NCBI GenBank assembly: GCA_032718475.1
Contig: JAUCBJ010000309.1
Location: 1-40,268, forward strand
DNA: 40,268 nucleotides
Reading direction: 5' to 3'
DNA from: Nemertoderma westbladi
Lineage: Eukaryota > Xenacoelomorpha > Nemertodermatida > Nemertodermatidae
The notes below the pieces were generated by a model. That model saw only the letters and a list, made by a program, of their open reading frames with translations. It had not been told where the DNA came from and searched no databases. This document shows positions 35,901 through 40,268 of the stretch, one piece after another; the stretch's first letter is position 1; every line of letters starts with the position of its first letter. The translations under genes were made by a program, and so were the position numbers.

Positions 35901-36499
35901 ATTTTATTCAATAATTTCGGGAATTTACTTATAGAAAACCAACGCGTGGGTAATTTTATCTAAAAGTTGGTACCCGGTGTTATTTTTTGTGCTCTTTCTA
36001 TTTTCGACTGTTTTCGATTGTGTTCGGCAGTTTTTTGAGTGTGTTCGGGTGTGTTCTACTGTGTTCGGTCGTGTTGCTCTTTAAGTACCTTCCCTTCCTA
36101 AAATCGTTACATTTAATGAATTTACAAGTAAATAAGACTAAAATCCTGGAATATTACTTGCAAACAAACTTAGAATCAAAAATGCCGTTTTACAGGAATA
36201 GTCAATTTTATCATTTAGGTTGTTTGAAAAATGAAAGGGACGAAATTGTGTAATACAATTCTTACCTAGGTTATCCAACAAGAAACTTAATGCACTAGCA
36301 GTGTAGGCCATTGTGTCTGTTCCGTGAAGTATGACAAAACCCCGATAGTCTTTGTAGTTCTCCTTTATATCCGTGGCAACACGAATCCACTCCACCTGGC
36401 TCATGTTACTACTATCCAATAATGGCTCGTATTCTAGAATATGGTAAACAACGCGTCGCCCTTTGTTTGAGAATGGCAATACCAGCATTGTTATATCGT
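14788..36499 (-). CDS. ASPG: Asparaginase (ASPG-type, ankyrin-repeat), seven exons seen; 5' end missing; hosts KDM1A in its first visible intron
   Basis: Minus-strand exons at 36499-36266, 18591-18359, 18025-17825, 17520-17388, 15716-15520, 15305-15131 and 14971-14788 join with matching phases (1,0,0,1,0,1) at GT-AG sites to give about 452 residues. The product is the animal type-I asparaginase that hydrolyses L-asparagine to aspartate and ammonia (60-kDa lysophospholipase/ASPG family), expected to be cytosolic. Visible landmarks are HGTDTMAY (second catalytic Thr-Asp), [23 protein letters not shown] (catalytic Lys), [23 protein letters not shown] and LRGEM, then ankyrin repeats ([20 protein letters not shown]). 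The first exon(s), with the TGGTIG catalytic threonine, are not found up to 40,268. The last visible exon is followed either by a donor (GTAAAA) or, read through, by an immediate TAA. The family usually carries further ankyrin sequence, so a downstream exon is probably missing or lost. Confidence 0.88.
15131..15305 (-). CDS. ASPG: ASPG exon F (first ankyrin repeat)
   Basis: The acceptor is CACTTAG|GTT. The exon encodes [20 protein letters not shown] and on to the ankyrin signature [13 protein letters not shown]. The donor is GAAG|GTAACT (phase 1). The [10 protein letters not shown] segment matches the ASPG linker helix before the ankyrin region. Confidence 0.85.
15520..15716 (-). CDS. ASPG: ASPG exon E
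   Basis: The acceptor is TGCTAG|GTAACG. The exon encodes [18 protein letters not shown], then [13 protein letters not shown] and ends AIARAMK. The donor is AAG|GTAGAA, weaker than the others (phase 0). It closes the C-terminal asparaginase lobe. Confidence 0.88.
15760..17387. repeat. Degenerate ~35-45-bp satellite made of copies of the ASPG exon-D 5' splice site
   Basis: The intron between exons D and E is filled by about 43 units (the authentic junction included). On the minus strand each centres on GATAATATCTG|GTGAGTTTG followed by TGTGGCAGGGG. That is the last exon-D bases, the donor and the first intron bases. The copy at 17,388 is the real junction. Units vary mainly in the C-rich spacer, which expands to C runs (15,893, 16,166, 16,276, 16,640), and some have CACC changed to TACC or the exon tail altered. 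The remaining intron (15,717-15,760) is short. Confidence 0.85.
17388..17520 (-). CDS. ASPG: ASPG exon D
   Basis: The acceptor is TTGTAG|GAC. The exon encodes [18 protein letters not shown] through [13 protein letters not shown]. The donor is ATATCTG|GTGAGT (phase 1). This donor, with the last dozen exon bases, is the repeated core of the minisatellite that fills the following intron. Confidence 0.9.
17825..18025 (-). CDS. ASPG: ASPG exon C
   Basis: 67 codons, phase 0 at both ends. The acceptor is CTTTAAG|GTT and the donor AGAAAG|GTAAGT. It encodes [18 protein letters not shown] and on to [19 protein letters not shown], aligning with the end of the N-terminal asparaginase lobe (METFGSGNGP in vertebrates). 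Confidence 0.88.
18359..18591 (-). CDS. ASPG: ASPG exon B
   Basis: The acceptor is GTGTTACCAG, and the exon opens GT-AAA-CCA ([12 protein letters not shown]), an exact phase-1 match to exon A across 17,674 bp. It ends ...PLVTIGTT with donor ACG|GTTAGT (phase 0). It contains [10 protein letters not shown] and the SKVDA lysine. The start of this exon, with its acceptor, is duplicated twice at 21.6-21.76 kb. Confidence 0.9.
18592..20125. other. ASPG intron sequence with one strong hairpin, no gene
   Basis: AT-rich non-coding DNA. The only structure noted is a near-perfect foldback at 19,228-19,276: GGGGAAGTTTGG pairs with CCAAACTTCCCC and ACTGCAT pairs with ATGCAGT, with a 2-nt loop and a small internal bulge. 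Confidence 0.6.
20126..20185 (+). pseudogene. tRNA-like sequence lacking an anticodon arm (pseudo-tRNA or SINE head)
   Basis: Sixty bases start GGTCACG and end TGACCA. They contain an A-box-like TAGTCTAGTGGTAATC and a B box GGGTTCGAAACCC forming a T-arm. The acceptor stem pairs at five positions (GGTCA/TGACC) and ends in a discriminator A. Only about 12 nt separate the D arm from the T arm, so no normal anticodon stem-loop fits. It contains a short GTGGGTTC duplication. It is probably a decayed tRNA or the head of a tRNA-derived SINE. Confidence 0.4.
20186..21614. other. AT-rich non-coding region with homopolymer A/T runs
   Basis: No gene recognised. Two segments share a word resembling ACCCCCATTCGATA(G/C)GAA (about 20,890 and 21,065), hinting at an old duplicated repeat. 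Small ORFs on both strands at 21.0-21.25 kb mirror each other and show no conserved features. All of it lies inside the 17.7-kb ASPG intron, downstream of KDM1A. Confidence 0.4.
21615..21765 (-). repeat. Two tandem 76-bp copies of the ASPG exon-B acceptor and exon head
   Basis: On the minus strand, 21,757-21,691 and 21,690-21,615 each read GGTTACCTTACCAG|GTAAACC and continue with exon-B coding bases: [14 protein letters not shown] in the upstream copy, and a one-residue variant with a different end in the other. The genuine exon starts at 18,591. The decoy acceptors have a more pyrimidine-rich approach (TTACCTTACCAG) than the genuine one (TTGTGTTACCAG). Confidence 0.85.
21766..22202. other. 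KDM1A 3' flank / 3' UTR candidate
   Basis: AT-rich. On the sense (minus) strand I find no AATAAA or ATTAAA in the first ~450 nt past the KDM1A stop, only TATAAA-type variants. A B-box-like GGGTTCGAACCTGG near 21,990 stands alone without tRNA stems. Confidence 0.4.
22203..22988 (-). CDS. KDM1A: KDM1A exon 4 (C-terminal oxidase lobe, stop codon)
   Basis: 261 codons plus stop. The acceptor is CTTATTCCAG|ATT. It encodes [20 protein letters not shown], the Lys508 segment, [37 protein letters not shown] and [20 protein letters not shown], ending [12 protein letters not shown]. By chance it contains a B-box-like GGGTTCGAACCCC at about 22,920. Confidence 0.95.
   Translation of the reverse strand: MSYSNGGVSVETVDPRDPLGFEPVTFKADIAVCTLPLGVLKQQPPAVEFEPPLPGWKTAAINRMGFGNINKVVLCFDKVFWDPNVNLFGHVGTTTAGRGELFLFWSLYKAPVLIALIVGESALIMESISDDVIIARTLAVLKSIFGSMAVPTPREMVVTRWRSDVWSRGSYSYVAAGSSGNDYDLMATPVAPTATPSGTNRHPVPRVFFAGEHTIRNYPATVHGALLSGLREAGRIADQFYGLPPSISSNGDLIRTPLNKS
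22203..34683 (-). CDS. KDM1A: Lysine-specific histone demethylase 1 (LSD1), complete, four coding exons
   Basis: Exons 34683-34102, 33877-33641, 23996-23505 and 22988-22203 join in phase 0 at consensus sites to give 698 residues. LSD1 is the nuclear FAD-dependent amine oxidase that removes mono- and dimethyl marks from histone H3 Lys4 with CoREST. Domains in order are SWIRM (about 24-118), the FAD-binding GAGISG at 131-136 with RVGGRVATF, the antiparallel coiled-coil tower (about residues 255-370) that binds CoREST, and the second oxidase lobe with [27 protein letters not shown] and WDQDDDYEF. The catalytic-site lysine in [13 protein letters not shown] is Lys508 (human Lys661), and [15 protein letters not shown] lies near the C-terminus. 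The start is fixed by an in-frame TGA nine bases upstream. The N-terminus has only about 23 residues before SWIRM, against about 170 in vertebrates, so the usual disordered NLS region is absent. The whole gene lies in an ASPG intron. Confidence 0.95.
23036..23441 (+). mobile_element. LINE fragment inside KDM1A intron 3, same family as the element at 4.3-5.8 kb
   Basis: About 405 bp are nearly identical to the C-terminal part of the minus-strand element (4910-4510) but in the opposite orientation, antisense to KDM1A. It encodes [40 protein letters not shown] and [18 protein letters not shown] in one continuous frame. It is truncated at both ends, with no 3' tail or target duplication. It makes up most of the roughly 516-bp intron between exons 3 and 4. 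Confidence 0.9.
23505..23996 (-). CDS. KDM1A: KDM1A exon 3 (tower and substrate-binding lobe)
   Basis: 164 codons. The acceptor is TTTGTTCCAG|GTT and the donor ACTAAG|GTGCGT. It encodes the remaining tower coiled coil ([20 protein letters not shown] onward), [36 protein letters not shown] and [20 protein letters not shown]. The 51-bp array begins directly upstream of its acceptor. Confidence 0.95.
24005..31824. repeat. 51-bp minisatellite, about 153 copies, in KDM1A intron 2
   Basis: A uniform 51-bp unit (TGTCTGTAATGTCCAACACT, then TACCTAGTCGTGGGAG, TATTTGATCACTTGA) fills 7.8 kb. Two main variants differ at TCC/GCC. Occasional TTGTTG, GGGGG and TTTCC variants serve as positional markers. As 51 is divisible by three, spurious ORFs of up to 1953 codons run on both strands. 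On the minus strand each unit reads GACTAG|GTAAGTGTTGG followed by CATTACAG. Single-base indels at about 29,862, 30,115, 30,503 and 31,588 break the period. The first unit, next to exon 3, is a truncated degenerate copy. Confidence 0.95.
31897..33180. repeat. 59/57-bp minisatellite, about 22 copies
   Basis: The unit starts GCTAGACGAGTAAATCC and ends CATAGCTCTGT. The first copies (about 31,957-32,240) lack a TA (GCGACGAG) and are 57 bp; the rest are mostly 59 bp. It follows the 51-bp array after about 70 bp of unique DNA in the same KDM1A intron. Minus-strand ORFs inside it are products of the 57-bp period. No splice-site consensus is evident in this unit. Confidence 0.92.
33372..33419 (+). 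repeat. Long G tract, potential G-quadruplex
   Basis: About 48 bases are nearly all G, interrupted by four T residues. It lies in KDM1A intron 2, about 220 bp beyond exon 2. The plus strand is the template strand, so the pre-mRNA would be C-rich while the DNA strand could fold into G-quadruplexes. Confidence 0.85.
33641..33877 (-). CDS. KDM1A: KDM1A exon 2 (oxidase lobe to first tower helix)
   Basis: 79 codons, phase 0 at both ends. The acceptor is TTCTCCCAG|GTT and the donor AAACAG|GTGAGA. It encodes [19 protein letters not shown], then [13 protein letters not shown] and [17 protein letters not shown], the start of the tower helix. Confidence 0.94.
34102..34683 (-). CDS. KDM1A: KDM1A exon 1 (SWIRM + FAD-binding N-terminal lobe)
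   Basis: 194 codons from [17 protein letters not shown] to [14 protein letters not shown] hallmarks are [14 protein letters not shown] and [19 protein letters not shown]. It then continues to [17 protein letters not shown] and [16 protein letters not shown]. The donor is ACAG|GTGAGT. It is GC-richer than its flanks. Confidence 0.95.
34684..35327. other. KDM1A 5' flank (presumed promoter region)
   Basis: No gene. It contains the presumed 5' UTR and promoter, since it lies upstream of the KDM1A ATG, but no TATA box is obvious. It includes a GTAC/CCGG-rich patch (34,840-34,880) and a perfect 10-bp hairpin at 35,140-35,168 (TCCCCCTATC/GATAGGGGGA). Confidence 0.4.
35328..36093. mobile_element. 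Foldback element with ~213-bp inverted repeats
   Basis: 35,328-35,540 and 35,881-36,093 are inverted copies of each other at roughly 90% by eye. Both begin GGAAGGTACTTAA(C/A)GAGCAACACG on their outer side and end TCGCGACGATTTTATTCA-type sequence inward. The outer halves are made of short direct repeats of a CGAACACAGT-like word. The 340-bp centre shows no ORF. This is the layout of a foldback or non-autonomous TIR transposon. No clear target-site duplication was found. It sits between KDM1A and ASPG exon A. Confidence 0.8.
36266..36499 (-). CDS. ASPG: ASPG exon A (N-terminal asparaginase domain)
   Basis: The acceptor is TTTTAACAG before 36499. The exon begins with two bases completing a codon, then [10 protein letters not shown] and on to [20 protein letters not shown]. 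The donor is CCTAG|GTAAGAA after 36266 (phase 1). The polypyrimidine side of the acceptor runs straight into the 31-bp repeat at 36,510-36,693. Confidence 0.88.
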
Positions 36500-36509
36500 C
36501 TGTTAAAAT

Positions 36510-36693
36510 AACAATAACTGTGATTGGATGATTGATGCCTAACAATGACTTTGATTGGATGATTGATTCCTAACAATAACTGTGATTGGATGATTGATGC
36601 CTAACAATGACTTTGATTGGATGATTGATTCCTAACAATAACTGTGATTGGATGATTGATGCCTAACAATGACTTTGATTGGATGATTGGTAC
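36510..36693. repeat. 31-bp repeat (62-bp dimer), 6 copies, abutting the ASPG exon-A acceptor
   Basis: Alternating 31-bp units AACAATAACTGTGATTGG... and AACAATGACTTTGATTGG..., each ending GATGATTGATNCCT. The array stops 11 bp from the exon start, so the acceptor's approach (CAGTTATTGTTATTTTAACAG on the minus strand) is shared with repeat copies that read CAGTTATTGTTAG. Confidence 0.9.
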
Positions 36694-37693
36694 AACTAGC
36701 GATTGATGGTTTGGCTTTCCGACTTCTTACTGGGTGAGTCGGTATTTTTATTTTCAACCTTTAACTAAAGGCTTTTAATAAAATGGTCTGCGCTGTGTTA
36801 TTATTATTATTATTATACTGTATTATTATATATTATTTATTCACAACACAAAAATAAGTGTGAAACCGACACAGAAGCAATAAAATTAACACACAATAGG
36901 TAAAATAGTTAATGGATCGACTTATAATGGCCGCGTTTTCTAAAAAAAGGTCTAAATTGATTGCGTTGATATTTTACTTGCCTTGAAGGGATTCCAAATC
37001 TGTACAAATACATTTGCATTTAGATTAGAAGTTACTGTTATATTACCTGCGCTGCGTGAGGCTTTTACATTTCAAAACAATCTAGAACATAGTTTTTTAC
37101 ATAAATTAAGAACTAATTTAACCTTTTTTTTATTTAAATACTTTAAAGACGGGTTTTTACAATTATTATTTCAGGCTCCAGCCTATGACCCAGTAGGAAT
37201 TTTATATATGACTGAGCTACCCTACATAGATGTTTAGTACTGATATGGGAAATTTAAAAAAATTTGGGTAGCCAAATGGTTGCGCTCGTGTTTTAGGGGG
37301 TCTTAAACATAGCAACGGAGGAAATTGCCATAGCAACAGCTCTTATAGTAAATATGCCGGGTTAAAATTTATGAAAGATTACTATTTTGGATAAGAAGAA
37401 TTTAATGGCATATTTCGTTTTTTGAAAATACCACAGCAACCAAGTGAAAACGACTTTCAAAGTTAGCATTGTTGACAATGTCCTTAGCAATGGGTGTTGC
37501 CGTCGATTTCAATCAGGAGATTGGCGCCGATGTAAGTTCCCGGGGGTAGCGCCCCATCCCAGAATACTAGTCACCGGAATTATTGGTGTTAGGGGAAACT
37601 TGAAATTTGCCATGCAGGTCGTGAAAAAAGAATAGCTAGGCTGAATGTTTATTTATTCGCCAATAACTGATTTCTTATAAACGATCTGATTCT
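36694..37693. other. Non-coding stretch, TTA microsatellite
   Basis: It holds a short TTA repeat (about 36,800-36,840) and AT-rich sequence. Two short plus-strand ORFs (36,983-37,237 and 37,444-37,635) resemble nothing I recognise. I looked here on the minus strand for the missing ASPG first exon (TGGTIG motif) and did not find it. Confidence 0.45.
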
Positions 37694-38570
37694 AAATATT
37701 TAGGGCTCCCATACACCAAATATTTAGGGCTCCTATACACCAAATATTTAGGGCTCCCATACACCCAATATTTAGGGCTCCCATACACCAAATATTTAGG
37801 GCTCCTCCCATACACCAAATATTTAGGGCTCCCATACACCCAATATTTAGGGCTCCCATACACCCAATATTTAGGGCTCCCATACACCCAATATTTAGGG
37901 CTCCCATACACCCAATATTTAGGGCTCCCATACACCAAATATTTAGGGCTCCCATACACCAAATATTTAGGGCTCCCATACACCCAATATTTAGGGCTCC
38001 CATACACCAAATATTTAGGGCTCCCATACACCCAATATTTAGGGCTCCCATACACCAAATATTTAGGGCTCCCATACACCCAATATTTAGGGCTCCCATA
38101 CACCAAATATTTAGGGCTCCCATACACCCAATATTTAGGGCTCCCATACACCCAATATTTAGGGCTCCCATACACCAAATATTTAGGGCTCCCATACACC
38201 AAATATTTAGGGCTCCCATACACCCAATATTTAGGGCTCCCATACACCAAATATTTAGGGCTCCCATACACCCAATATTTAGGGCTCCCATACACCAAAT
38301 ATTTAGGGCTCCCATACACCCAATATTTAGGGCTCCCATACACCAAATATTTAGGGCTCCCATACACCCAATATTTAGGGCTCCCATACACCAAATATTT
38401 AGGGCTCCCATACACCCAATATTTAGGGCTCCCATACACCCAATATTTAGGGCTCCCATACACCCAATATTTAGGGCTCCCATACACCCAATATTTAGGG
38501 CTCCCATACACCCAATATTTAGGGCTCCCATACACCCAATATTTAGGGCTCCCATACACCAAATAATTAG
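37694..38570. repeat. 24-bp minisatellite, about 36 copies, two variants in higher-order pattern
   Basis: The unit is TTTAGGGCTCCCATACACC plus either CAATA or AAATA. The two variants alternate, with a ten-unit block (240 bp) repeated about twice. One copy has a 3-bp insertion (about 37,804). The 24-bp period keeps spurious minus-strand ORFs of about 300 codons open. Confidence 0.92.
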
Positions 38571-38605
38571 GTATAATAATAAAAATATTCCGTCACACAA
38601 GTACA

Positions 38606-38875
38606 ATACACAAATATTCCACGCGCTCAGCTTCTACACAAAAGTTCTTTGTCCCTCGTGTCCGCTTACAACTTTCCCAAAAATCTATAAAATGCACAGG
38701 ACCTAAAATTTAGAATGATTTACCTTTAGAACTTAAAACCTCAGCATCTAAAAATGCCCTAGCAAATAAATTAAAAAAACGTTTTCTCGATGGCTTCTTG
38801 AAGCTGGTAAAGATTCCACAAATAAAGTATCCACTTTGCGACATTACTGTTCATACTCTAGTTAGTATGCCATAA
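38606..38875 (+). mobile_element. LINE ORF2 C-terminal remnant
   Basis: A 90-codon frame reads KYSTRSAS, FFVPRVRLQLSQKSIKCTGP, KI-stop-NDLPLELK, then KKRFLDGFLK and ends VHTLVSMP with a stop. This matches the usual end of CR1/L2-like LINE reverse transcriptases (HNYNTR..., PRVR, GPKIWN.LP). The conserved Trp codon is a TAG stop at about 38,712. It is unrelated to the other two LINE families here. Confidence 0.7.
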
Positions 38876-39234
38876 GTTAGACTTATACTGTATCCATCTG
38901 TGTTAGACTTTTATTTAATAAAAAAACGACAGTATATCCAATGTGAGTATATTCCTGATGGGTCCCACTAGCAAGCAATGATTTAATAAACATGCTATAT
39001 TTTATACCGAGACTTTATTTTATACCGTATTTACATACCGAGCACCTAAATTATCTCCATTCGACTCTATCGAGTAACACCCCACCCACCCCGACAGTAG
39101 TAGGAGAAGCATAGCCCTCCACTCACTCCTCCCTAGCCTGGGCTACGGGCCACATCTCGGAGGCAATTAAAAAATGCCAAATTCCGGTGCTAAATCGAGG
39201 TGTTTAATGACCATCTGTCACCATCAATATTGAT
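38876..39234. other. Spacer, no gene
   Basis: AT-rich, then a short GC-richer piece (39,080-39,150). No ORF, RNA or repeat structure recognised. Confidence 0.4.
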
Positions 39235-39925
39235 TCGCGTCGTTGCCTTCAGCCAATCGCTGCCTATCACCTACGCGTAGCCTAACCTCACGATGCCCTC
39301 CTTACTCCTACAGCTGTTACCTCCCGCGCGTATTGGTTCGTGTCGTTGCATCAACCAACCATAGCATATTCATCTTCGCGCGTACCCAAACCTCTCATCG
39401 TGTGGCTAGCCCCACACTACCCTATTATATCGATTCGATCGCCAACTCTTCGACGGCTGTCACCAATCCATTCAACCGAGCAACCTACCAATCCGCCACG
39501 TTTCCGGCTACACGAATACGAACATTTCCATAGTTATTTCCTATTCACGCAACCAACCAACCAACCACTGTATACTGTATATGCTGACAACGTGGCCACC
39601 AACTACAGCAGATATTATATTGATTGCCAACTCCAGCACGGCTGTCACCAATCCAACCAACCAAGCAGCCTACCAGTCCTGCAGTAGGATACGTGTTGAA
39701 ATTCCGCCACGTTTCCAGCTACACGTATACGAACATTTGCATAGTAGTTACTCAACCTAACCAATCCCGCAGCATCTGTGTCATATTGAAAGGCTACCAC
39801 CACTAACATTATATACTGCACGTTTTTATTATAATAATTATTGATTATTACACACACAACCCTATGATTCATATTCTTTCACGTATTTCCTATTCAAGCA
39901 ACCAACCATTCATCCACGTTGCACT
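39235..39925. repeat. Diverged ~200-bp tandem duplications rich in CAACC
   Basis: Segments starting near 39,425 and 39,615 share GACGGCTGTCACCAATCCA-like and CCACGTTTCC(G/A)GCTACACG words in the same order. Weaker relatives lie at 39,240-39,370 and 39,880-39,915 (TTTCCTATTCAAGCAACCAACC). Short ACCA(A) slippage runs occur. The short ORFs are by-products. Confidence 0.6.
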
Positions 39926-40154
39926 CCATCTCTTTTCTTATTCGTCGATGATTATGACACGTACCATCTCTTCTTCGTTGACTATGCCACATCACAAATT
40001 TATATATATAAGTGAATGTTTTTAATAAAATTCATCACTTCTAGTAATCTTCATGGTAATATATTGATACCATATCTAATTTTTTTGTTCTCACTCTGAC
40101 ATTGTGTTATCTCCTTAATAATTTATACATTATCTTACGCGTTGTATATTCGTT

Positions 40155-40266
40155 GGTCGGAAAACGACACCACATAAAATGATACTGATACCAGCATTGG
40201 GTATCGACCTAAAAACGAAAATCTGAGACACATCAGTATCATTTTATCAGCTGTCGTTTTCCGACC
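40155..40266. repeat. Terminal palindrome with 35-bp inverted arms
   Basis: Left arm 40,155-40,189 and right arm 40,232-40,266 are inverted copies at 32 of 35 positions by eye (GGTCGGAAAACGAC... and ATAAAATGATACTGAT), around a 42-bp centre. It looks like a MITE-like or foldback element. Flanks are cut by the window edge. Confidence 0.8.
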
Positions 40267-40268
40267 AT

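Noticed and set aside
36983-37237. 84-codon plus-strand ORF with hydrophobic Phe/Leu-rich sequence
   Set aside because: AT-rich composition, no recognisable motif, no splice partners. It could be an old LINE end but the diagnostic residues are absent.
37675-38606. Two ~300-codon minus-strand ORFs (YGSPKYW and MGALNI repeats)
   Set aside because: By-products of the 24-bp tandem repeat in two frames; no support beyond periodicity.
39243-39872. Ser/Thr/Pro-rich ORFs on both strands near the right end
   Set aside because: They follow a diverged tandem duplication, overlap in several frames and have no domain signal.

Overview
The window is eukaryotic, almost certainly from an invertebrate animal. 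It contains spliced genes with clean GT-AG introns, several non-LTR retrotransposon remnants, seven sizeable tandem arrays and many long G:C homopolymers. I cannot name the species. The two recognisable host genes are a KDM1A/LSD1 histone demethylase (complete coding region, four coding exons) and an ASPG-type asparaginase with ankyrin repeats (seven exons seen, first and possibly last missing). Both are on the minus strand.

Layout. 1-1730: 5' part of a single-exon HECT-type E3 ligase-like gene that runs off the left edge (minus). 1.7-4.3 kb: a GTAC-rich spacer, a 40-bp tandem repeat and two low-complexity minus-strand ORFs of unknown nature. 4.3-8.6 kb: two damaged non-LTR retrotransposons in opposite orientations. 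9.15-10.53 kb: a stop-broken, charged coiled-coil ORF (gag-like, minus). 11.0-11.1 kb: three consecutive hairpins. 11.2-14.75 kb: a tandem array of 86- and 62-bp units. 14.8-18.6 kb: ASPG exons B-G. 18.6-36.3 kb: one 17.7-kb ASPG intron that contains the whole KDM1A coding region (34,683 down to 22,203). 36.3-36.5 kb: ASPG exon A. 36.5-40.3 kb: more repeats, a LINE C-terminal remnant and a terminal palindrome.

The two genes and the repeats form one arrangement. ASPG exon A joins exon B exactly in phase 1 ([13 protein letters not shown]), so KDM1A appears to be a same-strand nested gene. All three KDM1A introns are phase 0, so cross-splicing with the host would shift the frame. Several arrays are built on, or abut, splice junctions. 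About 43 copies of the ASPG exon-D 5' splice site, exon tail included, fill the next intron. The ASPG exon-B 3' splice site and exon head are copied twice upstream of the real one. A 51-bp array of about 153 copies begins at the KDM1A exon-3 acceptor and carries AG|GTAAGT in nearly every copy on the transcribed strand. A 31-bp array abuts the ASPG exon-A acceptor. This 'splice-junction satellite' pattern is the most unusual thing I see. Its effect on splicing is inference; the sequence relationships are visible directly.
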